Source: Arctic95D-9 sp035967665 (GTDB lineage Bacteria > Verrucomicrobiota > Verrucomicrobiia > Verrucomicrobiales > DEV007). From it: DNA of 64,000 nucleotides. A program made the translations under genes and the position numbers. Positions within the stretch are counted from its first letter, which is position 1. Each line of letters begins with the position of its first letter. The notes beneath the pieces are model-generated. The model saw nothing but the letters and a program-made list of their open reading frames with translations. It searched no databases and was not told the DNA's origin. Location: the NCBI GenBank assembly GCA_035967665.1, contig JAYWLB010000107.1, forward strand, positions 62,001 to 126,000. The letters are read 5' to 3'. This document shows, in pieces, positions 27,873 to 36,932 of the stretch.

Positions 27873-28763
27873 ATGAAGGAATCCAGCATTCTACGAACCC
27901 TCCTCATTCTCGGTCGAATCTCCAACCTCCCCACGATTTGGACCAATGTCGCGGTCGGTTGGTTTCTCTCAGGCGGTGTCTGGAACCTCGAATTCCTCTG
28001 GATTCTCGCAGGCATGAGCCTTCTCTACCTCGCCGGCATGACCCTGAATGATGCCTTCGACGCAGGCTGGGACAGGAAAAACGCACCGGATCGCCCCATC
28101 GCGGCAGGTCATATTTCAGTCACCGCGGTCTGGGCGGTAGGTTCCATCCAGATGATTGCGGGGGCCGCGCTGCTCTTTCTTTTCACGGGCGTGCACCCCT
28201 TCCTCATCGGTGGGTTGATCTTTGCAATCCTTCTCTATAACTGGCTCCACAAACGCTGGGCGGGTTCAGTCATCATCATGGGAATCTGCCGCTCCCTCGT
28301 CTACCTCGGGGCCGGCAGTGCGGTGGTATCCAACACAGCGGGGATCGAATTGCCCGAGCCGGTCTACATCGTCGCCTTCGGAGTCATTCTCTACATCGCC
28401 GGGCTGACTCTGGCGGCTCGATCCGAGCATCTTAAAACGCCACGGGGACTTCCTTTCGGGACCCGTATCATGCTGATGCTCCCGGTTTTATTCCCTCTTT
28501 TCGGCTCCCGCCTCCCCGCCCCCGAGACAAATCCCGTCAAGATCGCGCTCATCGTGGTCGGGGTTTTCGGTGTCTGGTCCTGGCTCGTCATCATGCTGAA
28601 AGCACTCCACGAGAAAGTGCCCAAAGGAATCGCCTACGCGATCGCCGGAATTGCTTTCTACGATGCCGCCATTGTCGCGTTCGCGAACTGGCAGGCTGCC
28701 GTTGCCTCTCTCGCCTGCTTCGGACTCACTCTGATTGCTCAGCGTTTTATTCCGGCAACCTAA
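27873..28763 (+). CDS. UbiA-family membrane prenyltransferase-like protein
   Basis: The ATG at 27873 gives 296 residues; the frame is open through the tRNA gene, but that part is not coding. About eight membrane segments. The first Asp-rich motif is LNDAFDAGWDRKNAPDRPI (Asn59, Asp60, Asp63, Asp67), as in UbiA enzymes that join a polyprenyl chain to an aromatic acceptor with Mg. The second Asp-rich motif expected near residues 175-190 is not seen: that region reads LTLAARSEHLKTPRG. It may therefore have another role. Substrate unknown. It is 57 bases after the tRNA and may be read from the same promoter. Confidence 0.82.
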   Translation: MKESSILRTLLILGRISNLPTIWTNVAVGWFLSGGVWNLEFLWILAGMSLLYLAGMTLNDAFDAGWDRKNAPDRPIAAGHISVTAVWAVGSIQMIAGAALLFLFTGVHPFLIGGLIFAILLYNWLHKRWAGSVIIMGICRSLVYLGAGSAVVSNTAGIELPEPVYIVAFGVILYIAGLTLAARSEHLKTPRGLPFGTRIMLMLPVLFPLFGSRLPAPETNPVKIALIVVGVFGVWSWLVIMLKALHEKVPKGIAYAIAGIAFYDAAIVAFANWQAAVASLACFGLTLIAQRFIPAT

Positions 28764-28826
28764 CCTGACCTCAATTCCGACCACGAAAATCTGGACGGAA
28801 TTTCGGGGCTCCGTTAAGCTGCCTCT

Positions 28827-29342
28827 ATGCACGTCATCGTCTCTATCATTGGTCCTGATCGAAAAGGACTCGTCGAAAACCTTGCCTCAGTGATTCGCCA
28901 TGCGTCGGGAAACTGGGAAGGCAGCCGGATGATTCGACTGGCAGGACAGTTTTCAGGAATGGTCCAGGTTTCGCTCCCGCCCGAATCACTCGGTGAACTG
29001 GAGTCAGCCCTTTCCACGCTCGAGGAAGTCGGTTTAAAAACATCCGTGGTGCGGGCCAATGAAACGGCGGACCTGATGAATGAGCCCATGAGGACGATTC
29101 TCCTCGAAGTCGTGGGCAGTGATCGACAGGGCATTGTCAGCGAAATTTCAAAAACACTCGCCGCTCAGGGAGCCAGCATCGTGGAACTCGCTACCGACTG
29201 CACCGATGCCCCCATGTCAGGTGAACGCCTTTTCAAAACACACGCCCGTATCGAAATTCCAGAGGACGCCGATGTGGAAGCCCTCTGCAATCTCGTGGAA
29301 TCGATTTCCGACGACCTCATGGTCGATCTGAACGTCGAATGA
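28827..29342 (+). CDS. GcvR-like double ACT-domain protein
   Basis: A 171-residue protein made of two ACT domains, about 1-80 and 90-170. Both open alike: VIVSIIGPDRKGLVENLAS and LLEVVGSDRQGIVSEISKT, the GxDrxGIV pattern of glycine-cleavage regulators (GcvR) and related sensors of small amino acids. It lacks a DNA-binding domain, so regulation would be by protein contact. No gcv gene or glycine riboswitch is visible nearby. The gene follows the UbiA gene by 63 bases on the same strand. Confidence 0.85.
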   Translation: MHVIVSIIGPDRKGLVENLASVIRHASGNWEGSRMIRLAGQFSGMVQVSLPPESLGELESALSTLEEVGLKTSVVRANETADLMNEPMRTILLEVVGSDRQGIVSEISKTLAAQGASIVELATDCTDAPMSGERLFKTHARIEIPEDADVEALCNLVESISDDLMVDLNVE

Positions 29343-29356
29343 CCTACCCGGGCCGG

Positions 29357-30592
29357 CTAAAAAGGATCGGGCCTCTCCCCGTCATCTTCAACCGGCAGCG
29401 GGATGGGTAAACCGTCACCGGCAACCGAAAGCGATTCAGGCGCTTCTTCAGGAATCTCCGGAACCGGTTCAGAAGCAGGTTCCGACTCGGCTTTGACCTC
29501 CTCAACCGGTGGCTCGACAGGCGCGGGCGCGAGCTCAGGCTCAGGCGCCGGTGAAACAGGTGCCACCACCTTGGCAAGCGGAGCAATAAGCCGTCCCGGC
29601 AACGGCCGCACGCGGTCATAGACGTTCTTCCCGAGCTCTCCTGCGACCTGATAGCCACGCTCAAACATTTCCATTTTCGCGTCGAGATTATCAATGTAGT
29701 GCAGCGCCTGCGCTTCCGGCGTTTTCGGCACCACCGGAGAACCGAATTCAAGCTCTCCATGATGCGAGACAATGAGGTGGAGCAAGTGGAGACGCACGCG
29801 ATCTGAATCCGGCTCGAGGGTTTCCCAGCTCGCGCTATCAGGGCTGTTCCCCACGAATTCCCGCCAGAGTTTGTTCACAATCTCCATCCCGAGCGGGATA
29901 TGACCGATCAATTCACTCACCTCCGTGTATGGCATCGAAAACCCTTTAGCGGTGTAGGCATTTTCCCAGAGCTTACCAACGTCATGGAAAAGCACCCCCG
30001 TCACGAGAAGATCCCGGTTCAGCATCGGATAAGCCTCACAGATCTGGACGGCACTGCGCATCATTTGAGAAACGTGTTCAACGAGCCCGCCACGTCTTGC
30101 ATGATGATAATTCCGCGCCGCTGCGGTGCGCTTGAACCGCTCTGCATAGCGGTTCAGAAAAGAACGACACAAGAGGCCGAGCCGGGGATCTGCGATATTT
30201 GCGACCGCCTCCTCGATGAAGGCAAAATCTGCGGCCTGTTTCTCCCGAAGTTCCGCGGAACCCGCGAGAACGCCGGCCGTTTCCTCCTCACTGAGAGCTC
30301 GGGCGGTCCAGGTTTTCCCATCAACGGAACGGCCATCATTGGCGAGTCCGAATTCTCCTGACACCTCGTAAAACATACGCGCCTGCAACTGAGGGCAGGT
30401 TTCAAACATCGGCGCGTTGTTCCAGACGCGAAGGACGAGGCTCTCCTCGGCATCCGAGAAAGTCAGCTCGTAAAAGGGATTTCCCGTCTTCGTCGTTTTC
30501 TTCAGAGAACGCTCGAGCTGAGCGTGATACCGCACCATTTCGGCGACAGGCCCGGCCTGCTGTTTCAGCTCGCGAATCGTGATGATTTCCAT
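29357..30592 (-). CDS. YhaM-like 3'-5' exoribonuclease (OB + HD)
   Basis: A 411-residue protein. The N-terminal OB-fold (about 15-95, with NPFYELTFSDAEESLVLRVW) is followed by an HD phosphohydrolase domain (about 160-310: HHARRGGLVEHVSQM, LLVTGVLFHDVGKLWE, LHLLHLIVSHHGELEFG). This is the order of YhaM, which degrades RNA or DNA from the 3' end with Mn. A Pro/Glu/Ala-rich tail of about 75 residues (PAPEPELAPAPVEPPVEEV) is an unusual addition. It converges with the GcvR-like gene, 14 bases between stops. Cytosolic. Confidence 0.88.
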   Translation of the reverse strand: MEIITIRELKQQAGPVAEMVRYHAQLERSLKKTTKTGNPFYELTFSDAEESLVLRVWNNAPMFETCPQLQARMFYEVSGEFGLANDGRSVDGKTWTARALSEEETAGVLAGSAELREKQAADFAFIEEAVANIADPRLGLLCRSFLNRYAERFKRTAAARNYHHARRGGLVEHVSQMMRSAVQICEAYPMLNRDLLVTGVLFHDVGKLWENAYTAKGFSMPYTEVSELIGHIPLGMEIVNKLWREFVGNSPDSASWETLEPDSDRVRLHLLHLIVSHHGELEFGSPVVPKTPEAQALHYIDNLDAKMEMFERGYQVAGELGKNVYDRVRPLPGRLIAPLAKVVAPVSPAPEPELAPAPVEPPVEEVKAESEPASEPVPEIPEEAPESLSVAGDGLPIPLPVEDDGERPDPF

Positions 30593-30645
30593 GTCACCAC
30601 GCTAGCGCGATGGCCTCTTCGTCGCGAGAAAAAGTTAGAGCAGTT

Positions 30646-31656
30646 TCAACTCCAGGAGCGAAGTCCCAGATACTGCCAGAGTTCGTCACTCTTGATGAAG
30701 AGGTAGACGAGGTAGTTGGAAAGCACCAGCGATCCTGAGATTGCGGCGGGAGAAAGCGAACCTTCAACCGCAAAAACCCACGCCAACATCGAACTGACAC
30801 AAAAAGCGCCCGAGAGGAAAAGGCCTCTTTTCCGCCTCGAATCATTCGGCAGAAAAGAAAGACGACCGGAAAGCAGAAACCCCAGTCCGGCACAAAGCGC
30901 TACGACCACAAAAGGCAGTGACGACCACCCCGCGAAAAGGGACAAAGCCCCCACGAAAAGCGGAATGGCCATGAAATCCGCGACTGAGGCAAAACGCCCC
31001 GCTCTGACCCACTCACGCCGCAGTCGAAGCAACCCGAGACTGATCACCGCGCCGCAGGCAATGCTCGCAAGTGGCAACATCAACGACTGATGACTGAATC
31101 CGCGATAGACATACTGATGAGCCCCTACCATGAGCACCATGAGGGCGAGGAAGATCATATTAAAACCGAGCGTGACCCGGAATGATTTTTCGCGGCTGAG
31201 ACGCCTCCAGGAAAAATTTCGGCGGCGGAGGAGGCGATTTCCTCCACTCGCAGTTCGCTGCGAAGTCGAATCGACCCGCTTGCTGAAAAAAATGGCGCTT
31301 CCGGCATACAATTCACTGAGCCGCTCACGATCCACCATTGATTCGCGGGAGTCGGGAAACTGAACACGAACCTGATCGACCTCACAGGATTCCTTGAGTA
31401 TCACAAATCTCTTACCTCCTTCGAGCTCCAGAATCGCGGGAAGTCCTCCCTTGGGAATGTCGTCGAATTTGACACGACGCCGCGTCGCCCGGAGATGATT
31501 GGCAGTGGCACCTTTCCCCCAGGGAATCTTCGTGCCACTCTTCTCCATTCCCTCAAATTCAGCGACCCCGCTTCGACTGACGACACCATGATGGCGGCCA
31601 ATCAGGGAAAGGGCGCGAGCAGACTCAGGGGTTACAGGTTCAAGGAAAGCATTCAT
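30646..31656 (-). CDS. membrane protein with inactive C39 peptidase-like domain
   Basis: The ATG at 31656 gives 336 residues; the TTG two codons earlier is possible. Residues about 12-130 resemble the C39-like domain at the N-terminus of type I secretion ABC transporters (SARALSLIGRHHGVVSRSGV, GLPAILELEGGKRFVILKES, LSELYAGSAIFFSKR). The catalytic Cys position is Ser, so it would not be a protease. Then come a basic stretch (LLRRRNFSWRRLSREK) and about six membrane segments from 163 on. No nucleotide-binding domain follows. It diverges from the large ABC transporter gene, which suggests a functional pair. Role unknown. Confidence 0.72.
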   Translation of the reverse strand: MNAFLEPVTPESARALSLIGRHHGVVSRSGVAEFEGMEKSGTKIPWGKGATANHLRATRRRVKFDDIPKGGLPAILELEGGKRFVILKESCEVDQVRVQFPDSRESMVDRERLSELYAGSAIFFSKRVDSTSQRTASGGNRLLRRRNFSWRRLSREKSFRVTLGFNMIFLALMVLMVGAHQYVYRGFSHQSLMLPLASIACGAVISLGLLRLRREWVRAGRFASVADFMAIPLFVGALSLFAGWSSLPFVVVALCAGLGFLLSGRLSFLPNDSRRKRGLFLSGAFCVSSMLAWVFAVEGSLSPAAISGSLVLSNYLVYLFIKSDELWQYLGLRSWS

Positions 31657-31662
31657 ATTCAA

Positions 31663-31846
31663 GGCTTGGATATAAATATAATAACTATAATTTTTATAAT
31701 TAAAAGGAGAATTTTAAGATTTCCTTACTAAAATCCTCATTTTTGATCATTTTGTGTTTACTCAGTCCCGTCGCATCGTGAGTTTCTTTGCTCTCTGAAG
31801 ATGGTATAAGTTCCCCGTCTCTCTGTGCAGCGTCATTCCACCCGGT
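31663..31846. promoter_or_regulatory. AT-rich divergent promoter region
   Basis: About 184 bases between two divergent genes. The segment 31671-31770 is strikingly AT-rich (many TATAAT-like hexamers, an AAGGAG at about 31703 not followed by a start). It should hold promoters of both genes, but no single -35/-10 pair can be chosen. Confidence 0.4.
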
Positions 31847-34800
31847 ATGTCAAAACCATCCACCACCACACGCGAATCCCTCTCCGATCGAGCCGGCCGG
31901 AGCGCCAAGTCCCGTGCCGATTCGGGCCTCACCCGCGGACGCAACCATTTCTGGAACCGGTTTCACCGCTCTTTTTTCAAGAGCGAAACCCCTCGCACCG
32001 AGGAATCGATGCTGCCAATGCTCATCGAAGTGTTCGCCGGATTCACCAAGCTCGACGGGCAGGTCATGGAGGCGGAGATCGACTCCATTCTCGGATTCCT
32101 TCGCTACGACTTTCCCGAAACTGTCTACACCGAGCTGAAGCAACTTTTCATGAAGTCGCTGAGGCGGCGCCAGGACCTCGAAGCGATCGCCGGCGATCTC
32201 GCGGGCACCCTGCCGCTGGAGGATAAAATTTTACTCGGCGTGCAGCTTTACGTGCTTATCAGCCGGGCCGGACTGCCGAAGGAAAACCTCATCACTTTCT
32301 ACCAGTTCATGACGACGCTCGGCGTCGCATCCGAGGCGATCAACATTGTCTACCAGCTCAACACCAGCGAGCTCTCCCAACTGGAAAAAACAGGCTCAAC
32401 CCTCGCCACCGAAAATACCGGCAACGACGACTCGCACCGACTCGAGTCACTGGTCCTCTCGACCGAGGAGCCGGCCGACGTTTCTATCATCGCGGACGAC
32501 GGCGAGCATTCGGTCGTCGCGTTCCGGTTTCAGAATCTGGTTCTCATCAAAAACCTCGGGCCCGACCCTATTCTGGCACGGGGAAGACAGGTCAACGCCG
32601 GTGATTTCTGCCGCATCTACGAAGGGCAGCGCATCGTTGTCGGCGAGGAAAACCTCAGCTTCGAGAATCTCGTCTTTTACTTCAACAGCAAGAAAAACGT
32701 CTCCACCGTTCAGCTCTATCTCTCCAAGGACAACAACGGCACCCAGTTCATTGAGAAGACGAAAACGAAGCAGAGCTACATGCGGGTCACCTTCGGTCTA
32801 CGAATCAAGGTGGAAGTGATCAATCACTCCGACGCCGTGATCGGCGATCGCGCCCTCGCAAAGGGCGATGAATTCGAAGTTTCCGCCCGCGACCGCCTCG
32901 ATTTCCCCGATCACACCGAGATTTCCTTCGACGACCTGAGGCGCAAAGCCCGCGAACTGGGAGGCCGTTTCACCCTGCCGCCCAACCGGACCGCCTACCT
33001 CGTTTCCAACGATCCCGCGCAGCTTTCACCGGGAGATATCCTCCTCACCCCGGGCAACCCCGGAAACATCCTCCTGAGCATTAAGTGCGATTACACTACC
33101 AAAACGGGCACCCTCGAGATTCTCGAATCCGAACGCCCCGTGGCGGTGGAAGGCGAACGCGTCCGCGGAACCGCCCCGCTCAAAGACGGCAGTGTCATCT
33201 CACTCGGAGGCGGCCAGTTCCTGCGCTGCCACTTCTCCGAAGGCATCATCGAAGAGGAACGCAACGTCATCAACACGCTCAAACTGCGTGACGTAAGCCA
33301 CTCCTACGACCGGAAGATCTCCGCTCTCGACGGCATTTCGTTCTCGATCCAGCGGGGCGAAATGGTCTGCGTGATGGGCCCCAGCGGCTGCGGAAAAAGC
33401 ACCCTCCTCAAAGCCGTCGGCGGACAGCTCAAACCGCGCAGCGGACGCATCGACCTGAACGGCGTCGACCTCTACACCGCGCACGACGATCTCAAATCCT
33501 ACATCGCCCTGATTCCCCAGGACGAAACCTTCGATCCCCTCCTCACCGTTGAGGAAAACCTCGATACCGCCGCAGCGATCCGTGCCCCGCACTTCCCCAT
33601 CGCGGAGCGCCGGCGCCGCGTTGACTCCAAACTCATCGAACTGGGACTCAACGAAATCCGCCACCGCCTCGCCGGAGATCACGAAACGAAAAGTCTCAGC
33701 GGTGGTCAGCGCCGTCGCCTCAACGCCGGGATGGATATGATCGGTATCGCCGACATCTACCTTTTCGACGAGCCGACCTCAGGCCTTTCCTCGAAAGACT
33801 CCGAGCACGTGCTCGAAACGATTCGCGGGCTGACACACAACAAAATCACCCTCGTTTCGATCCACCAGCCGAGCAGTCGACTTTTCCAAATGTTCGACAA
33901 GGCGATCCTGCTCGACAACGGAGGCAAGCTCGCCTTCTTCGGGACGCCGACCCAGATGCTGGAGTATTTCCAGGAAGCCCAGGCTCAGGAAGGTATTTTC
34001 ACGAACCCCATCTCACCGGACGCCGACCTCGAAAGCAATCTGGCGATGACGCCCGACTTCATCTTCGACGTTCTCGAGACCCCGCTCCGCGACCTCGGGG
34101 GTGACGTCATTTTCGAACGCGATGCACGGGACAATTTGATCCCCGCACGGCGCTTCAACGCCTCTTTCTGGTCCGACCGCTTTCAAACCCACCGTCTCCT
34201 CGAAGAGGTTAATGTCAGGGAAATCGCGACCGAGAGTTCCCAGACCGCGAGCATCCAGAAAACGCCCCAGGTAGCACCGCGGAAACTCCGCCACGACTGG
34301 GTTCGATTCGCAAACCAGTTCAAGCGGGCCTTTTTCAGCAAACTCCGGAACCGGGCCAACCTCGCCACGACCCTCCTCGAAGCCCCCGCCCTCGCGATCC
34401 TCATCGGTATGGTGATGCGCTACTCCGAAACGGGGACCTACAGCTACGCGAACGCTTTCCACATCCCGACCTACCTCTTCCTCGGACTCGTCACGGCCCT
34501 CTTCCTCGGGATGACCAATTCCGCCGAGGAGATCATCCGCGACCGCAATCTCCTCATGCGGGAGCGCCATCACGGATTCCGCATCACCGGCTACATCATC
34601 GGAAAATACCTCTCGCTTGGTTTTTTCGCCCTCATCCAGTGCGTCATCTACCTCCTCATCGGAGATGCCATCCTCGGGATCCGCTCGATGTTTTTTCCCA
34701 ACCTCCTCTGGATGTTCTCGACCTCCTTTGTCGGCGTCGCCGCCGGGCTTTTCGTTTCCAGCATCGTAAAGAGCCCCAAAACAGCGGTGAACATTATCCC

Positions 34801-35542
34801 CCTGATTCTCATCCCGAACATCATTCTCGGCGGAGCGCTCATTAAGTACGACGAGATGAACCGCAGCCTCGATATTATCCAGAATATCCGACAGTGGTTC
34901 GCGACCGAAGAAGAGGAGGAACAGGCAAGCCGACTCAAAGTCCCTGCGATCTGCCACCTCATGCCGCTTCGCTGGAGCTACGAATCGATCATCATCGCCC
35001 ACGCCGATCAGAACCCCGCGAGCCGACTGACCCGCTACATCGAATCCGAGATCCAGAGTTTCAGCGAGATCCCGCTCGATCAAAAGCTCACCTCGGAACA
35101 GAAAGACCGACTTTACCAGTTCAAGCAGGCTCTGGCCGTGATTCACGGTCTCGAAGGCGAGACCCCGCGTGATGTGAGCAAACAACTCGAAGACATCCGC
35201 ACCGCGCTCGGACAGGGAACCTTCGATCCCGAACCTTACTACGATGAATCAGAGGACGAAAAAGTCACCTATTCCGCAAAAGACCTTTACCTGAACGACA
35301 AAGTTCAGGACCTCTTCAATCGCGCCGAGGTCGAAAGGCAGGATTACCGGAAAGTCGACAACCCGCCGAACGTCTTTTTCGGACGCGAACGGCAGTTCCG
35401 TTTCCCCGCCGGATCCGAGAAGCCGCTTTTCCAAATCACCGTCGACACCTTGAAATTGAACATCACCGCAATGTTTGTCTTCGTCATCGGAGCCTTCATC
35501 GCCCTGAGAGCCAGCCTCAAGAAGCAATTGAGCAAGGTGTGA
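31847..35542 (+). CDS. TerB-like/ABCG-type ABC transporter fusion
   Basis: A 1231-residue protein. Residues about 45-175 form a TerB-like helical domain (MLIEVFAGFTKLDGQVMEAE, LLGVQLYVLISRAGLPKENL). About 205-490 is beta-rich with FHA-like patterns (VNAGDFCRIYEGQRIVVGEE, LKDGSVISLGGGQFLRC), uncertain. The ATPase has Walker A GPSGCGKST (511-519), signature LSGGQRRRLN (near 616), Walker B IYLFDEPTSGL and H-loop SIHQPSSRL. An ABC2-type membrane part follows (about 845-1060), then a cytosolic stretch and a final helix near 1208-1225. FHA-ABCG proteins such as Rv1747 are exporters, but a TerB front end is unusual. Substrate unknown. Confidence 0.88.
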   Translation: MSKPSTTTRESLSDRAGRSAKSRADSGLTRGRNHFWNRFHRSFFKSETPRTEESMLPMLIEVFAGFTKLDGQVMEAEIDSILGFLRYDFPETVYTELKQLFMKSLRRRQDLEAIAGDLAGTLPLEDKILLGVQLYVLISRAGLPKENLITFYQFMTTLGVASEAINIVYQLNTSELSQLEKTGSTLATENTGNDDSHRLESLVLSTEEPADVSIIADDGEHSVVAFRFQNLVLIKNLGPDPILARGRQVNAGDFCRIYEGQRIVVGEENLSFENLVFYFNSKKNVSTVQLYLSKDNNGTQFIEKTKTKQSYMRVTFGLRIKVEVINHSDAVIGDRALAKGDEFEVSARDRLDFPDHTEISFDDLRRKARELGGRFTLPPNRTAYLVSNDPAQLSPGDILLTPGNPGNILLSIKCDYTTKTGTLEILESERPVAVEGERVRGTAPLKDGSVISLGGGQFLRCHFSEGIIEEERNVINTLKLRDVSHSYDRKISALDGISFSIQRGEMVCVMGPSGCGKSTLLKAVGGQLKPRSGRIDLNGVDLYTAHDDLKSYIALIPQDETFDPLLTVEENLDTAAAIRAPHFPIAERRRRVDSKLIELGLNEIRHRLAGDHETKSLSGGQRRRLNAGMDMIGIADIYLFDEPTSGLSSKDSEHVLETIRGLTHNKITLVSIHQPSSRLFQMFDKAILLDNGGKLAFFGTPTQMLEYFQEAQAQEGIFTNPISPDADLESNLAMTPDFIFDVLETPLRDLGGDVIFERDARDNLIPARRFNASFWSDRFQTHRLLEEVNVREIATESSQTASIQKTPQVAPRKLRHDWVRFANQFKRAFFSKLRNRANLATTLLEAPALAILIGMVMRYSETGTYSYANAFHIPTYLFLGLVTALFLGMTNSAEEIIRDRNLLMRERHHGFRITGYIIGKYLSLGFFALIQCVIYLLIGDAILGIRSMFFPNLLWMFSTSFVGVAAGLFVSSIVKSPKTAVNIIPLILIPNIILGGALIKYDEMNRSLDIIQNIRQWFATEEEEEQASRLKVPAICHLMPLRWSYESIIIAHADQNPASRLTRYIESEIQSFSEIPLDQKLTSEQKDRLYQFKQALAVIHGLEGETPRDVSKQLEDIRTALGQGTFDPEPYYDESEDEKVTYSAKDLYLNDKVQDLFNRAEVERQDYRKVDNPPNVFFGRERQFRFPAGSEKPLFQITVDTLKLNITAMFVFVIGAFIALRASLKKQLSKV

Positions 35543-35560
35543 TCAATCAACGAATCTGGG

Positions 35561-35588
35561 TTGAAAACCCGCTCTAATCAGCGATAAT
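35561..35588 (+). promoter_or_regulatory. sigma-70-like promoter of tRNA-Arg
   Basis: TTGAAA at 35561 and GATAAT at 35583, 16 bases apart, placing a start near 35595, 25 bases before the tRNA. The -35 box overlaps a small hairpin (GGGTT-GAA-AACCC, 35558-35570) after the ABC gene stop. Confidence 0.5.
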
Positions 35589-35619
35589 CACCCCCGCCTT
35601 ATAACCAAGGCAAAAACAA

Positions 35620-35693
35620 GTGCCCATAGCTCAGCTGGATAGAGCACCGGATTTCTAATCCGGCGGTCGTTGGTTCGAATCCAACTGGGCATG
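35620..35693 (+). tRNA. tRNA-Arg (anticodon TCT)
   Basis: Cloverleaf: acceptor GTGCCCA with TGGGCAT (first pair G-U), canonical TAGCTCAG D-arm start, anticodon stem CCGGA/TCCGG with loop TTTCTAA (TCT at 35654-35656), T arm GTTGG-TTCGAAT-CCAAC, discriminator G. CCA is not encoded, unlike the tRNA-Gln in this window. A short T-run follows. Confidence 0.95.
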
Positions 35694-35768
35694 TTTTTGT
35701 CGGGATAGAGAGCGAAAAAGTAGCACGGTCCGGCGCAGTTCATGCCCCACCCCTCTCCCGATGCCCGC

Positions 35769-36932
35769 TCATTGAACCCGCAGGGATTCCGACTGGAAAG
35801 CCAGGTCGAAGACGGAAGCAGCGGCGCCAAGAAGGCAGGCGCGCCCCGGAGGGATACCGCAGGTCACGGGGATAAAATCATCGTTGCTCCATCCTAATAT
35901 CCGCTGCAGCCCGGAACGGAAAATGGAAGGAACGACTTTGGCGAGCTCCGGCTCATCTGAAACGACAATGAGCGAGGTCGGATCGGACAGTGCGACAATC
36001 GTTCCCACTTTCCCTACGAGCGGTTCGAGGGCCTTCTCCAACTGAGAGCGAACGCGTTTGTCACCCTTGGCGATCGCACCGATCTCCCCCAGCGAGTATG
36101 AAGCGAGCGCGGGACTCCCCTTCACGAGACTTTGGCGCAATCCCTCCTCTCCGCAGTATGTCTGAAGGCAGTCCACTTTTCCGCAGGAACACTTTCGCCC
36201 TTCGTTTCCCGCGGGGAGACAGCCGATCTCCCCGGCGGCAAAATGTTGCCCCCTTACCGGCTTGCCGCCGCTCATCTGCGCACACCCGACCCCCTGCCCG
36301 AGGGCGATGTAGATGGAATCGGCCGGATTCGCTTCGAGTTCCTGAAACCAGTGATTGGCAATGAGCCCTGCCATGGCATCATTCTCGATCGCGATTCCGG
36401 GGGCTGATTGAGGCAATGCTTCGGTGAGGTTCCCGACGAGGGCCACCTCGCGCCAGTCTCCGAGGTTCACTGCTGAAAGGCAGCGGCCCTTATCGACATC
36501 GACAATCCCCGGAATACTGATGCCGATTCCCACGTAGGCGTCATCGGAGCGCAGCGCTTCGCAGATCAATTCCGCAATGAGAGGAAGGATCGCTTCCGGG
36601 CGCGTTCTCCGTCCTGTCTTTCGAGTCCATCGCTGATTGATATTGCCACAGTGATCGACCGAAACGGCGGTGATCTCAGAGGGGGAAAGCTGCACCGCGA
36701 GTGCTTTCCAGAACGAATCGGAAAGCCTGACTTCGGAGCGGTAGAAGCCGGGTTGGAGTTCTTCGAGTGCCCCCCGATCCACCAACTCGCGGCAAATATG
36801 GGTCACGCTGGCTTTTCGGATATCGCAAAGATCGCTGATACGGGAACGGCTCAGCGCCCCGTGTTCGCGAATGCACCGGAGAATTGCGGCCTGATTCGCA
36901 AGCCGCTTCCGGGTCTGTTCGGAGACACTCAC
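35769..36932 (-). CDS. ROK family transcriptional regulator (NagC-like)
   Basis: A 387-residue regulator. Residues about 8-65 are a winged HTH (AAILRCIREHGALSRSRISD, KASVTHICRELVDRGALEEL), and the rest is a ROK sugar-binding fold: GIGISIPGIVDVDKG, AIENDAMAGLIANHW, IALGQGVGCAQMSGGK. The zinc motif KCSCGKVDCLQTYCGE is intact. It starts inside the last codon of nagB (ATGA overlap), so both are cotranslated. It likely senses an amino sugar or its phosphate and represses its own operon; the perfect inverted repeat at 37779-37814 is the best candidate site. That link is inference. Confidence 0.88.
   Translation of the reverse strand: MSVSEQTRKRLANQAAILRCIREHGALSRSRISDLCDIRKASVTHICRELVDRGALEELQPGFYRSEVRLSDSFWKALAVQLSPSEITAVSVDHCGNINQRWTRKTGRRTRPEAILPLIAELICEALRSDDAYVGIGISIPGIVDVDKGRCLSAVNLGDWREVALVGNLTEALPQSAPGIAIENDAMAGLIANHWFQELEANPADSIYIALGQGVGCAQMSGGKPVRGQHFAAGEIGCLPAGNEGRKCSCGKVDCLQTYCGEEGLRQSLVKGSPALASYSLGEIGAIAKGDKRVRSQLEKALEPLVGKVGTIVALSDPTSLIVVSDEPELAKVVPSIFRSGLQRILGWSNDDFIPVTCGIPPGRACLLGAAASVFDLAFQSESLRVQ

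Noticed and set aside
28764..28826. glycine riboswitch ahead of the GcvR-like gene
   Set aside because: The 63-base gap is too short and lacks the aptamer pattern.
30646..31656. active C39 peptidase
   Set aside because: The catalytic Cys position is Ser and no ATPase domain follows.
34013..35185. 390-codon open frame on the minus strand inside the ABC transporter
   Set aside because: It lies fully opposite a gene with intact ATPase motifs and has no recognisable domain; it is a shadow of high-GC coding.
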